Shown: positions 51,628 through 61,262 of the stretch, in pieces
Numbering within the stretch: position 1 is the stretch's first letter
Layout of the letters: every line of letters starts with the position of its first letter
Assembly (NCBI GenBank): GCA_029866025.1
Contig: JARXAD010000001.1
Coordinates: 293,873-357,872, forward strand
Direction of reading: 5' to 3'
Length of the DNA stretch: 64,000 nucleotides
Source: Vampirovibrionales bacterium
GTDB taxonomy: Bacteria > Cyanobacteriota > Vampirovibrionia > Vampirovibrionales > Vampirovibrionaceae
Notes under the pieces: generated by a model
Databases searched by the model: none
What the model saw: the letters and a program-made list of their open reading frames with translations, nothing else
What the model was told of the DNA's origin: nothing
Made by a program: the position numbers and the translations under genes

Positions 51628-52218
51628 GTGGTTCTAATAATTACAGGCGGTACCTTAAAAGGGCGACGGATTACGCCACCCAAACAACCCAAACAAGGGC
51701 CCTGTGCCACGCGTCCTACCACCAGCCGTGTGCGAGAAAGCATGATGGCGGTGTTGGCTCCGTGGTTGCCCAACAGTCGCTTTATGGATGGTTTTGCTGG
51801 CAGTGGCGTGATGGGCTTTGAGGCCCTGAGCCGTGGTGCTAGCCATGTGCTGGCCGTTGAGGCCAACGCCAAGCAGCATCAGCTCATTCAAAGCAACGCG
51901 ATGGCGCTGGGGTTGCACTTCCCCCAATACGAAAGCCGCTGCCAAAAATTGGAAGTGTTGCTAGCCAAGCCAAACACCCACGCACCTTACGACCTTGCCT
52001 ACTGGGATCCGCCCTATGAGGCTTATGCGTCTTTGCCGTTGGAAAAAATGCTGGCCGATGCTGTGGCTAACGCTTGGTTTAACGCTACAACCCAATTGTT
52101 GCTAGAACATCCACCCTCGTGGTCTCCCCATAATGTTTTGGGTTGGGAAATAACGGATGAGCGCCGGTATGGCGATACGGTGGTGAGTGTTTTAACGAAA
52201 GAACCCGTAAGCGCTTAG
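51628..52218 (+). CDS. rsmD: 16S rRNA (guanine966-N2)-methyltransferase RsmD
   Basis: Modifies the small-subunit rRNA. GTG at 51628 gives 196 residues beginning VVLIITGGTLKGRRI, which fits the family start; the frame is open to 51556 inside the upstream gene. S-adenosylmethionine motif FMDGFAGSGVMGFEALSRGA and catalytic WDPPYEAY. Converges on maf with a four-base overlap. Confidence 0.92.
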   Translation: MVLIITGGTLKGRRITPPKQPKQGPCATRPTTSRVRESMMAVLAPWLPNSRFMDGFAGSGVMGFEALSRGASHVLAVEANAKQHQLIQSNAMALGLHFPQYESRCQKLEVLLAKPNTHAPYDLAYWDPPYEAYASLPLEKMLADAVANAWFNATTQLLLEHPPSWSPHNVLGWEITDERRYGDTVVSVLTKEPVSA

Positions 52219-52892
52219 TTTTGAGCGCTAAGCAAATGGCCCACCAGTTGGCGTAAGGTGCTAAGAGAGAGACCTACCACGTTAAAGTAGCAGCCATCCA
52301 CGCTCTCAATAAAGGCACCTGCCAAGCCTTGAATGGCGTAAGCTCCGGCCTTGTCCATGGGTTCTCCAGTGGCTACATAGGCGGCAATGGTGTCGGGATC
52401 CAATGAATTGAAGGTGACCAGCGTGGTTTGGCAATCGGTGAGGCTGCGGCCTTTGTAGCTGACGGAAATGCTGGAAATGACTTGGTGCTGACGCCCTTGC
52501 AGCAAATTGAGCATCCGCTCGGCATCGGCGGTGCTGGAGGGCTTGCCTAAAATCTGGTTGTCCACAACCACCACGGTATCGGCGGCAATCACTAAGCTGT
52601 TGGGGTGGGTTTTGGCGACGGTGCGGCATTTCACTTGAGATAACGCCGTGGCTAAAGCTTTGGGTTCTGAAAAGGTGCGCTCAAAAAGCGCTTCATCTAC
52701 ATTGGCAGGGACGACTTCGGGCTCAAAGCCAAGGGTTTCCAGTAGCTCTTTACGCCGGGGTGATTGGGATGCCAATACAACCGGAGGCAGTGTGGCTTGG
52801 CCAAAGAGGACGGATGCAGGAGAAGCCTGATGAGAAGGCCGCAAGGCGGAGGCCATTGTTTTGCTGGAAGACGCTGCCGTTTTGGAAGACAT
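52215..52892 (-). CDS. maf: Maf-like nucleoside triphosphate pyrophosphatase
   Basis: House-cleaning hydrolase of dTTP/UTP or modified nucleotides. ATG at 52892 gives 225 residues, with an extra Ser/Ala-rich 40-residue N-terminus before the true core LASQSPRRKELLETLGF. Then ADTVVVVDNQILGKP, ERMLNLLQGRQHQVISS, and DKAGAYAIQGLAGAFIESVDG, all conserved. Function follows from the family; the exact nucleotide is not determined. Confidence 0.92.
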   Translation of the reverse strand: MSSKTAASSSKTMASALRPSHQASPASVLFGQATLPPVVLASQSPRRKELLETLGFEPEVVPANVDEALFERTFSEPKALATALSQVKCRTVAKTHPNSLVIAADTVVVVDNQILGKPSSTADAERMLNLLQGRQHQVISSISVSYKGRSLTDCQTTLVTFNSLDPDTIAAYVATGEPMDKAGAYAIQGLAGAFIESVDGCYFNVVGLSLSTLRQLVGHLLSAQN

Positions 52893-53084
52893 AAGACCAC
52901 TTTCACCGTGAACAACCAAGGGAGAATTGCTTCTATTGTACCTGTGGTAGGGGCTTTGTAACAAGCGGCGCAAAAAAATAGGCAATTTTAAGTGTTGACA
53001 GGCCTTTTATACTGGTAATGTGTCCTTAAGTATCCACGTTCTTAGGTATTACAACCGCTTGATTCTACAAAGGTGTGCTCTATT

Positions 53085-53622
53085 ATGGCTACTGTCATTG
53101 ATAAAATCCATCCCGTAGTCGGTGGTATTTATATCGCTATTTCGTATGCCTTAGCCCAATTTGCGGCGGTTACATTACGGGCTAAAAGAGGATCCACTCA
53201 CCCAATCCCAACGTTCAAGGGCAAATAAGGTATTTCAGTGGGCGCTGCCGTGGTGGCATAATTCGTGGGCTTTTATTAAAGGGCAACAGCGGCCTTGGTA
53301 TGAAAAGGCTACCGCTCTGGTGCTTCCCAATATTTATACGGCGTATCGAGTGGCCAAACAAAGTGGCGACGGCATTAGTTTTCCAGAGCTTTTTGCCTTG
53401 GGCGTGGATTCAACGGGGTTCTCGCTGGCCTCTTCAATGATAGCTTATCAAGTGGGCCGCCCCGACGTGCGTTTTCCTGTTAAAGCCGTGGTAGCGAATT
53501 TAAATGCTTCGTCAACCGCTACAGTACTACCCGTGTGGCGGCAATCCATGGCCAATGGGGGGCCCGTGGTGTTGCGTCAAACAGCAATTTGGGCTTATGG
53601 GCCCGTTAAGCCTAGTTTTTAA
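53085..53622 (+). pseudogene. Hypothetical gene interrupted by a frameshift
   Basis: ATG at 53085 (AAAGG ten bases upstream) encodes MATVIDKIHPVVGGIYIAIS and continues for 48 codons. From about 53190 the coding sense moves to the +1 frame, read as EDPLTQSQRSRANKVFQW and on to the stop at 53622. The junction is an AAAA run near 53185-53190; removing one A joins the two into a product of about 178 residues with LRAK-EDPL at the seam. The protein family is not recognised. The second part alone has no start signal. Confidence 0.6.
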
Positions 53623-53642
53623 GACTATTAACACTTTTACTT

Positions 53643-54860
53643 TTAATAGGTGTAGGTATTTCCAGCATAGTTGGTGAAAGACCAACTGCCATCGGGGTTT
53701 TTTGTTGCAGTGTGGGGGGATACAGGCACTTTGCCACCACCACCGGGGGCATCCACCACATAGGTGGGTACGGCATAGCCTGTGGTATGGCCGCGCAAGT
53801 GCTCCATAATAGTCATGCCCGTTTCAATGCTGGTTCTAAAGTGGCTTGTGCCTTCTACTGGGTCGCATTGGTAAATGTAATACGGACGAACCCGAAGCTT
53901 CAGGAGGCCGTGCATCAAGGTTTTCATAGTCTCAGGGTCGTCATTAACACCCTGCAGCAGTACGGTTTGGCTAAAGGTCATAATGCCAGCATCAGCCAAG
54001 CGATTGCAGGCTTCAACCACTTCAGGCGTAAGCTCGGCTGGATGTAAAAAATGGATGCTCATGTAAAAGGGCGCGTAACGCTTCAGCATGGCCACTAGCT
54101 CAGGTGTAATGCGTTGGGGTAGCACCACAGGGATCTTTGTGCCTAGTCTTACCAGCTCAATATGCGGAATGCTGCGCAAGCGGCTGATAATGGTTTCCAA
54201 CTTATGATCGGCCATAACGAGGGGGTCACCCCCCGAAATGAGGACATCCCGCACTTCAGGGTGATTTTCCAAGTAAGTGTAAGCGGCTTCTAGGTCCACT
54301 TCGTGTTCGCCACTGCCCACCAGGCGGCTGCGGGTGCAGTAGCGGCAATACACACTACAGGTTTCGTTTACCAATAGCAGTACTCTGTCGGGATAACGGT
54401 GGACCAATCCAGGGACCACCATATCGCTGTCTTCACCACAGGGGTCGGCATATTCGCCGGGCATTTTTAGTAATTCGGCGATGCGGGGCACTACCGTTTT
54501 GCGAATGGGATCCTGAGGGTTGGTGGCATCAATGGCATCGAGGTAATAAGGCGTAATGGCAAAGGGTAAATTAGTACCAGCTTGCTGAAAGGCTCTTTTT
54601 TCGTCTGCTGTTAAGTGGAGGTACTGGCCAATTTGCTCCGCACTGGTAAGGCGGTTTTTAAATTGCCACTTCCAGTCCCGCCAATGGGGCTGTGTTTTGT
54701 CTATTCCAAAGGTTTTAAGGGGTTCTGCAATGGAGGGGAGAGAAGCCAAGCATCCCAAGGGTAGGGGCGACGCATAGGCAGCCCCTTGGCACAAGCTCAG
54801 CAGCTCGGCTCGGGAAGGTGAGGGTGAAACGTTGGCAGCAGGGCAACACGCCGATGTCAT
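53643..54860 (-). CDS. kamA: Lysine 2,3-aminomutase
   Basis: Radical SAM enzyme converting L-lysine to L-beta-lysine, a step in lysine fermentation or in making the osmolyte acetyl-beta-lysine. 405 residues: CSVYCRYCTRSR (Cys168, 172, 175), GGDPLVMAD, RLGTKIPVVLPQRIT, SIHFLHPAELTPE, YYIYQCDPVEGTSHFRT, and the PLP Lys in APGGGGKVPV near residue 372. No acetyltransferase ablB or other lysine-degradation gene is adjacent, so the pathway is open. EpmB (translation factor modification) is shorter and lacks the C-terminal segment. Confidence 0.9.
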   Translation of the reverse strand: MTSACCPAANVSPSPSRAELLSLCQGAAYASPLPLGCLASLPSIAEPLKTFGIDKTQPHWRDWKWQFKNRLTSAEQIGQYLHLTADEKRAFQQAGTNLPFAITPYYLDAIDATNPQDPIRKTVVPRIAELLKMPGEYADPCGEDSDMVVPGLVHRYPDRVLLLVNETCSVYCRYCTRSRLVGSGEHEVDLEAAYTYLENHPEVRDVLISGGDPLVMADHKLETIISRLRSIPHIELVRLGTKIPVVLPQRITPELVAMLKRYAPFYMSIHFLHPAELTPEVVEACNRLADAGIMTFSQTVLLQGVNDDPETMKTLMHGLLKLRVRPYYIYQCDPVEGTSHFRTSIETGMTIMEHLRGHTTGYAVPTYVVDAPGGGGKVPVSPHTATKNPDGSWSFTNYAGNTYTY

Positions 54861-55109
54861 GGTGGGTACTCTTTTGTATTTATATCGCAGTAAATGGGTG
54901 CGCTTATCCTAAGACAAGTGATAGGCAATAGAGTTCCTTATTCACAAAGCCTTAATATTTGAAAGGAGCCAAACAGGCGAGGCAAAGGCACTCAAACGGA
55001 CTAATCCGGTGTTTAGGGGGTGGACAGTCCTTAAAACACCACTACAATAAAAAATAAGCCTTATGGTTTCTATACGGTTTTTAATTTGTTGTTGGGAACT
55101 CATTGCGTT
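54861..55109. other. Intergenic region between kamA and the STAS gene
   Basis: 249 bases, AT-rich, divergent transcription expected on both sides. I see no clear promoter hexamers, hairpins or short ORFs with a ribosome-binding site. Confidence 0.35.
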
Positions 55110-55478
55110 ATGTCCACTTATCCTACCCATGGTCTTACGTTATCCTCCGGTGCAGAAGCCTTGCAAATTCAGGTGCAGTCTCCTGTAGATTCTCAAACCC
55201 TGAATACGACTATTGAAGGCGCCTTGTCCCAAGGTGCTTATCCTGCGGGGGTGGTGGTTGATCTATCGGCCGTGGATTTTATTGAAAGCAGTGGCTTGGG
55301 TGGCTTGGTGGCTATTCATAAACGTTGCCAGCAAGTGCCTATGCCCGTGGTGTTTCTTAGTCCTCAAGCATATGTGCTTAAACTGATGACCATTACCCGC
55401 TTGGACAAAGTATTGATTTTGGCTGATAACATGTCGGAAGTGGATACCAAGCTGCTGTCTTCTCCCTTGGCCTTTTAA
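55110..55478 (+). CDS. STAS-domain anti-sigma factor antagonist-like protein
   Basis: A 122-residue single-domain protein of the SpoIIAA/RsbV class, with the phosphorylatable-Ser motif in VVDLSAVDFIESSGLGGLVAIHK and a closing VLKLMTITRLDKVLILAD. ATG at 55110; the frame opens at 55086. Members reverse anti-sigma factors or control other switches through partner-kinase phosphorylation. No anti-sigma kinase or phosphatase gene is adjacent. The next gene on the strand is the large AAA/TPR protein. Confidence 0.85.
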   Translation: MSTYPTHGLTLSSGAEALQIQVQSPVDSQTLNTTIEGALSQGAYPAGVVVDLSAVDFIESSGLGGLVAIHKRCQQVPMPVVFLSPQAYVLKLMTITRLDKVLILADNMSEVDTKLLSSPLAF

Positions 55479-55740
55479 AAACATGTCAGGTAAAGGATTG
55501 CTGCAACCCCGTTAAGAGCTGCTTTTGTGCGTTTTGTGAACAATGTCCATTGTTAGGGAGTCTGAATCCCTATATAAGTAAGCTTTGCTTGCCCCTCTGG
55601 CCCAATGGCTGTAACCCGCTACAATAAACATAGCGTGGCGGTGTTGTCTTTTGCTTTTTAAAAGCAGGGTGGCTGCACCCCGTGTTTTAGTGGTTTTGGT
55701 TAAGCTCAAAGAATACTCTTTGGGTTGAATAAGGCAATTT
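55479..55740 (+). other. Leader region of the AAA/TPR gene
   Basis: 262 bases with several small inverted repeats: AGGGA/TCCCT near 55555-55571, AAGC-TTT-GCTT near 55582-55592, and GCTTTTTAAAAGC near 55653. No ORF of interest. The function of these is unknown. Confidence 0.35.
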
Positions 55741-58700
55741 ATGAGCGCTCCTCCTTCCAGCAGTGTGCCTTTATCGTCTGTAGGCTCGGGAATAACACCG
55801 CCCCCGGCTGCTCGTATTGGTGGTTGTATTGAGTTTATGACACCGGCGGCGGGGCAGCCGTTACCGCTGCCGCCTCACATTTTGGCCCATTGGCTGGAGC
55901 AGCTCTCAGAGCGTATTGCCAGTTTGGGCGGGGCCACTCAGGTAGTGCAACCCAACGTACTGTGGTTCGGTTTTGGGGGACAAGAGCCCTCGCTGGCCTT
56001 ACGCCGGGCTCTAAAAGTGGTGTGGCCTATTTTGCAACAGCCGGCCCAGTTTCAAGGGCAACTCATTCCCATGCGAATGGCATTGGCGTTGGAAAGGTCT
56101 TCGGAGGGTTTAACATCCCTACAAACCGAGGAAGAACCCGATGTGTTTCGATGCCGGGCTCAAGCGCAAGCCGGACAATGTGTCATGCCTTCGGCCTTGG
56201 CCAGCTGGCTGCCCAATGGCATGGCCACAGAAGCCTTGCCCAATGGCTTAATTGCCTTAGTTCCTCCTCCCAGTGTTATGCCTGATTCTAGCAAGGCTGC
56301 TGAGACCACGCCCCAGTCATCCGAACCTTCTACTCCTGAAAGGGCTGTGAGTCAGCCACCAATGAGTGATCAACGTGTTGCAGCAACAAGCTTGCCTCCG
56401 TCAGCGAGGGTTGTGAACCCCCCTGTTGTTTCGACTCCTCCTCAAGTGTTGTCTCAACCCGCTACGCCCCCCACCATCCCAGAGGTGGTATTGCAGCGCT
56501 TTAGTGCCCCTTTACCCCAAGAGCCGTCTTCGGGCGAATTACATGTGTATGCTGATTTAATGGGCAGTGGCAGTGGCTTATCGCCTTCCCTAGAGCGGCA
56601 AGTACTACCTTCCGAAACGCCAGATGCCTTGCCCACCCATCCATACCCACAGTCCAACACCGCACAACATCCGCAGCCTCAAACCAGTCCCGTGTTACCT
56701 GTAGCCGAGTTGAATGTGCACTGGGCTGCTTCTGAGTGCTTTGCTACCTTGGCGTCGCCGCCTGCACCAACACATCGGTATGCCGATTGCCCTAACGCTT
56801 TACTGGCAGCCATTACCCAAGGGCTAGACATTGCTTCGCCCCAAGTGGTTAGCTTAACGGGTCCCAGTGGCATTGGTAAAAGTGTGTGGGTCAATCATTT
56901 TTTATTGTCTCAATTGGTTCCTAACCCCCAAGAGCCTCGTCTCATTTGGTTCTCATCGCAAGCGTCTCACGGAGCAGTGGATGGGTCTCAACCCTTATCG
57001 ATGTGGTTGGATTGTTTGCAACGGGCGATTCCCGTACCTATTGAAGGAGCGAACCGGAGCCAGGTGTCTCAATGGGTTGAGCAATCCGTGGCCCAAGTGT
57101 TCCGAGAAACAGCAACGTCTGAGGCTCGCCACTGCTTAGATACCTTGTTGTTTGCCTCGCCACCCCCGGTTCATTCTGCTTCCGGTGCTTTGTGGTCCGA
57201 GTTGCCTACTCCGGTGTTATTAAACACACTGGCTCAATTTTTTAATCAAATGGCAAGTCAGCTGCCTGTGGTGGTGGTATTGGATGATTGCCATCGCATG
57301 GATGTGGCGTCCCTTAATTTGCTGGCTCATTTAATCAACCATCCGGGACTGAAGCAGGCACGTATGAGTTGGGTGCTTACGTGGGAAGATACCTCTCAGC
57401 CTGCGGGAGCACTGGCAGATTCGTTGCAAACCCTTCGGCAACAGTCCGGTGCTGGGGCCTACACCTCATTAGTGTGCGGTCCTCTTTCCAGTGCCGATTT
57501 TCAGGGCCTCATTGAGTCTGGCCCCTTTCAGGGTGTAGGCCAAGTGGTGTCTCATACGGTTTTGGATCGCTTGTATGAGCAATCGGGGGGTAGTTTGTTT
57601 TATGTGTCGGAAGCCATTACGTGGCTTCATGCACAAGGCGTGTTTCAGGCCAATGAGGAGGAACAAGGGCCGTTGAAGGCAAACCCCAATGTGGATCAGC
57701 ATCGCTTGGTTTTGCCGCCAGACTTACCCTCGTTACTGGCAGAGCGCTTGCGGTGGCTGACCCCCGAACAAGGAGAGCTGTTGGCGTGGTGTGCGACTTT
57801 TGGCGAACGGTTTTCAGTGGCGGGTGTTACCCAGCTGGCCATACAATTGGGCGGCCTCAGTATGGATGCCATTCATGAAGCCCTGCACGGGCTGGCAGCT
57901 CAGCAATGGATATTGACGGATTTTCAACAGTCAGGACAGTTCCGTCACCACGACCTGTGGGCGTTATTGCAACAAAGCATCCCCGATGGGCAAGACCGCC
58001 ATCAGGCCGTAGCCCAGTGGCTACAGCAATCCACACAAGAAATGACCACATCACCCGCTTTGCGGGCCACTCATTGGCAGCAGGCAGGTCAAGGCGCTAT
58101 GGCACGGCCGTTATGGCTTTCTATGGCGGCGTATGCTCATGCTTTGGGAAGCGAAAGTGGTACGCTGCTTGCCCTTCAACAGGCCTTAGAATCGTTAAGG
58201 AGTGAAGCAGGTAGAGAACCGTATTTGACCGACGCTCAAACAGCGGAAGCCCTTCAATTGTTGCAAGCGCTTGGTACGGTGCTTTCCAATAACTACCCAG
58301 ATGAAGCGGCCCGATTGTTACCGACTGTGGTGACGTATGCCCAGCACCGTGGCGAAGTAGGCCCATGGTTGGATGCTCTCAGCCAGTGTTTGGTAACCTT
58401 TGATCAGATTGGCCATTGGCAAGGCGCCTTGGAAACCCTGGATCAGCTGTTGGCTAGCTTGCCACCCAATGGCGATCCCATGTTGCGCTCTGTGATGGAA
58501 GGGCATCGCTTACGCTGCTTGGTGGCATTGGGGCTGTACCAGCAAGCAGAGGCCTTACGCCGAGATCCTGCTTTGATACCGCTGCAACACGCTGCACACC
58601 AGCCTGCCAGCCCCCATGCACGTTTATGGCAACGTTGTCTGTTGGCAGAGGGCGCCGTTGCCTGGCGCCGATGCCAACCTGATGCCGTCTTGCTTCTTCA

Positions 58701-59538
58701 AGCATTGCAATCCCAAACCATGGGCGATACGGAGCTAACGGCGACGGTGCTTCTTGAGCGAATCCATGCCCAGCTGGCCATGGGGCCTTACCCGGTGTGT
58801 GAATCGTGGCTGAATGACGCCCTCAGTCTCATTCAAAATTCGTCAACGTCTTCGTCTCCTCAAGTCTCCTCTTTAGTTCTTACGCGTTTACAAGGGCAAT
58901 GGGGTTTGGCTGCCATTCAATATCAGTTGGCTATGGGGCATGTGGATAAAGCCCATCCGCTGGTAATGACGACATTACAGCAGGCTCAATCGGCCCGAGA
59001 TGACGGCACGTGGATTTACACCAACGTGGCTGCCGGACACATTGCCTTGCGGCAAGGGCGATTGGATGATGCCCATCAGGTGTTTGAAGCCATGGCCAAC
59101 CACAGTGCAGAGCGTCGCTTGGCGGGTTGTGCTTTGGCTAGCTGGCGGGGCTTAACGGATGTGCTATCGGCCCAGCAACGGTGGGATGAAGCACTGGAAA
59201 TTGTAAACAATGCCTTGGTGATTGCTAAAAAACCCACCATTGGCCATACGCTGGAATACTATCGTCTTACCTTGCGGCAAGCGCGGTGCCACCAGCATTT
59301 GGGGCAATTGGCGTTGGCAGGGCAAACCTTACAAACACTGTGGCCACCCTTATCGGCTACGCAGTATATGCCGTTGATGGCGGAATGCGCCGAAGCCATT
59401 GGTCAGCTGTATCAGGTTATTGCCGCATCTCAGCCAGAAGCGGCTAGGCGCCAACAGCAGGCTGCCAAAGGCCATGAGTTTTTAACCTTGGCTAATAATC
59501 TACGTCAGCGATTAAGCCACCCCTCAGAGCAGGTTTAA
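55741..59538 (+). CDS. Large AAA/STAND-type ATPase with TPR tail
   Basis: A 1265-residue signalling-type protein. Residues 25-170 resemble an eroded class III nucleotidyl cyclase fold (GGATQVVQPNVLWFGFGGQE; LALRRALKVVWPILQQ), without the metal Asp residues. A Pro/Ser-rich linker runs to about 330. ATPase domain: Walker A GPSGIGKS (374-381), Walker B VVVVLDDCH (about 510-518). From about residue 800 to the end there are TPR-like helix pairs (LDALSQCLVTFDQIGHWQGA, RQGRLDDAHQVFEAMAN, RWDEALEIVNNALVIAKK). Such proteins bind nucleotides and switch protein partners; the signal is unknown. The STAS gene 263 bases upstream may be functionally linked. Confidence 0.8.
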   Translation: MSAPPSSSVPLSSVGSGITPPPAARIGGCIEFMTPAAGQPLPLPPHILAHWLEQLSERIASLGGATQVVQPNVLWFGFGGQEPSLALRRALKVVWPILQQPAQFQGQLIPMRMALALERSSEGLTSLQTEEEPDVFRCRAQAQAGQCVMPSALASWLPNGMATEALPNGLIALVPPPSVMPDSSKAAETTPQSSEPSTPERAVSQPPMSDQRVAATSLPPSARVVNPPVVSTPPQVLSQPATPPTIPEVVLQRFSAPLPQEPSSGELHVYADLMGSGSGLSPSLERQVLPSETPDALPTHPYPQSNTAQHPQPQTSPVLPVAELNVHWAASECFATLASPPAPTHRYADCPNALLAAITQGLDIASPQVVSLTGPSGIGKSVWVNHFLLSQLVPNPQEPRLIWFSSQASHGAVDGSQPLSMWLDCLQRAIPVPIEGANRSQVSQWVEQSVAQVFRETATSEARHCLDTLLFASPPPVHSASGALWSELPTPVLLNTLAQFFNQMASQLPVVVVLDDCHRMDVASLNLLAHLINHPGLKQARMSWVLTWEDTSQPAGALADSLQTLRQQSGAGAYTSLVCGPLSSADFQGLIESGPFQGVGQVVSHTVLDRLYEQSGGSLFYVSEAITWLHAQGVFQANEEEQGPLKANPNVDQHRLVLPPDLPSLLAERLRWLTPEQGELLAWCATFGERFSVAGVTQLAIQLGGLSMDAIHEALHGLAAQQWILTDFQQSGQFRHHDLWALLQQSIPDGQDRHQAVAQWLQQSTQEMTTSPALRATHWQQAGQGAMARPLWLSMAAYAHALGSESGTLLALQQALESLRSEAGREPYLTDAQTAEALQLLQALGTVLSNNYPDEAARLLPTVVTYAQHRGEVGPWLDALSQCLVTFDQIGHWQGALETLDQLLASLPPNGDPMLRSVMEGHRLRCLVALGLYQQAEALRRDPALIPLQHAAHQPASPHARLWQRCLLAEGAVAWRRCQPDAVLLLQALQSQTMGDTELTATVLLERIHAQLAMGPYPVCESWLNDALSLIQNSSTSSSPQVSSLVLTRLQGQWGLAAIQYQLAMGHVDKAHPLVMTTLQQAQSARDDGTWIYTNVAAGHIALRQGRLDDAHQVFEAMANHSAERRLAGCALASWRGLTDVLSAQQRWDEALEIVNNALVIAKKPTIGHTLEYYRLTLRQARCHQHLGQLALAGQTLQTLWPPLSATQYMPLMAECAEAIGQLYQVIAASQPEAARRQQQAAKGHEFLTLANNLRQRLSHPSEQV

Positions 59539-59548
59539 ACCTGCTCTG
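59527..59548 (+). terminator. Palindrome centred on the stop codon
   Basis: AGAGCAGGTTT followed directly by its complement AAACCTGCTCT, the TAA stop at the centre. No T-run follows, so termination by this alone is uncertain. Confidence 0.4.
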
Positions 59549-59647
59549 ATAGCAGGGGCGTTCTGGCAATGGGTGGAAACCAGGAACCTTTTGGCTAAAA
59601 TGCCTGTATGGCCTCCGTAAAAACTCACCTACCTAGGAATGAATGCG

Positions 59648-60208
59648 ATGGAACCCCAAGATATCTTTGCACTGGCTCAAGAAAAAATGGATAAAGCCGT
59701 GGCAGCCACCCAAACAGAGCTGTCGTCGTTACGAACAGGGCGGGCCAATCCTTTGCTTCTAGAGCGTATTTATGCCGATTATTACGGCACCCCCACCCCC
59801 ATCAATCAAATGGGTAACATTAGTGTGCAGGGGGGGCAAAGCCTCATTATTACCCCCTACGATAAAACGGCCTTGATGGAAATTGAAAAAGCCATTAGTA
59901 AATCGGATTTAGGGTTGCCTCCTCAAAACGATGGCAATGTCATTCGCCTCAACATTCCGCCGTTAACCGAAGAAACCCGTAAGCAGCAAGTCAAGCTTTC
60001 CAAGCAATTGGGTGAAGAAGGCAAAGTGGCGGCCCGTAACATTCGGCGCGATATGATGACGGAGCTGGATCGGGCCGAGAAAGAGTTGAATTTATCTGAA
60101 GACGATGTAAAAACGTGGGCTGAAAAAATTGATAAACTCACTCAAGACACCAACAAGCGTTTGGACAAGGTGATTGCCGATAAAGAAGCCGACTTGATGG
60201 TGATTTAG
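59648..60208 (+). CDS. frr: Ribosome recycling factor
   Basis: Splits post-termination ribosomes with EF-G. 186 residues of the usual length: RTGRANPLLLERIYADYYGT, NISVQGGQSLIITPYDK, NVIRLNIPPLTEETRKQ, and RNIRRDMMTELDRAEK. I chose ATG at 59648 with AGGA nine bases upstream, because the ATG at 59639 directly abuts that box. pyrH, its usual upstream partner, is not here. Confidence 0.96.
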   Translation: MEPQDIFALAQEKMDKAVAATQTELSSLRTGRANPLLLERIYADYYGTPTPINQMGNISVQGGQSLIITPYDKTALMEIEKAISKSDLGLPPQNDGNVIRLNIPPLTEETRKQQVKLSKQLGEEGKVAARNIRRDMMTELDRAEKELNLSEDDVKTWAEKIDKLTQDTNKRLDKVIADKEADLMVI

Positions 60209-60242
60209 CTTGGTTAAGCCTTTGGCTTGGAGAAGTTTCCGC

Positions 60243-61253
60243 GTGACACAGCCTACTGCCACCCCTGCTACGAATGCGTCTAAACGCATGGGGCAGCGCG
60301 TGTGGATGGGGCTAATGCTGGTATCCATTGCTTCCCTACTCATTTGGTTGGGCGGTTGGTGGTGGACGATGGCCACCATGATTATTATGGTGGTGGGCTT
60401 TCGTGAATTGGCCGAGCTGTTTAAAGCCAAAGCCATTCAGCCTTCGGGCGGGATGGTATTGGCAGTATCGCTGGTGATGGCTGTGGTGGCCCACCTGAAT
60501 GGGGCAGACTATCTGCTTCCGCTCCTAACGTTTGGTTTTGTGGCGGGGGTGCTGCGCTTGCTGTTTCGTCCTCCCATTCATAGCCAGATCACTCCTTTGG
60601 ATCCCACCACCGATCGACCCGGTGCGGGTATATATGATGTGGCGGGGACCTTGCTAGCCCTGATTTATGTGGGTTTTTTACCGCTCCACTACATTTTGCT
60701 GCGTCATTTGTTGCCCAACACGGTGGTCAAGGTGGCGTCATGGGCGGATATTGTTCCTACAGGCTGGCCCCATGTGTTTCAGGTGGAAAGCGGCGCCTTT
60801 TTTGTGTGGATGACGGTGGCGGTGATTGCCGCCAGCGATGTGGGGGCTTACTTTGTAGGCAAGGCCTTTGGTCGTCATCCCTTATACCCGGCGCTTAGCC
60901 CGCGTAAAACCTTGGAAGGTGCCATTGGGGGAGGCCTTTTTGGGCTGCTGGTCGCCAGCGGTTTTTTACTCTCCCCTATTTTTGATTGGCAGCGAACGGT
61001 GCCTTTGGCGTTGCTGCTGGTAGTGGTGGCTCAGTTGGGCGATTTGTTTGAATCCTTAATTAAACGGGATGCAGGGGTTAAAAACTCTAGCGAATTGTTG
61101 GCCAGCCACGGCGGCTTGCTGGACAGGCTGGATAGTTACATGTTTTGCGGCGTAGTGTCGTATTACTACATTCGCTGGGTTATTTTGCAAGAAGGACTGG
61201 CCCAAGAGATTCTCCAGTGGCCTGTTTTTCATCAATGGTTTATGGGGAGCTAG
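60243..61253 (+). CDS. cdsA: Phosphatidate cytidylyltransferase
   Basis: Makes CDP-diacylglycerol for phospholipid synthesis in the inner membrane. GTG at 60243 has GGAGAAG about seven bases upstream; the frame opens at 60210. 336 residues, with eight or so hydrophobic segments and the C-terminal signature ASDVGAYFVGKAFGRHPL, SPRKTLEGAIGG and GVKNSSELLASHGGLLDRLDS. Between frr and rnc in one operon. Confidence 0.95.
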   Translation: MTQPTATPATNASKRMGQRVWMGLMLVSIASLLIWLGGWWWTMATMIIMVVGFRELAELFKAKAIQPSGGMVLAVSLVMAVVAHLNGADYLLPLLTFGFVAGVLRLLFRPPIHSQITPLDPTTDRPGAGIYDVAGTLLALIYVGFLPLHYILLRHLLPNTVVKVASWADIVPTGWPHVFQVESGAFFVWMTVAVIAASDVGAYFVGKAFGRHPLYPALSPRKTLEGAIGGGLFGLLVASGFLLSPIFDWQRTVPLALLLVVVAQLGDLFESLIKRDAGVKNSSELLASHGGLLDRLDSYMFCGVVSYYYIRWVILQEGLAQEILQWPVFHQWFMGS

Positions 61254-61262
61254 CGCAACACC

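Noticed and set aside
52993-53020. TTGACA upstream of the frameshifted gene
   Set aside because: There is no acceptable -10 at 16-18 bases; TATACT lies only 7 bases away.
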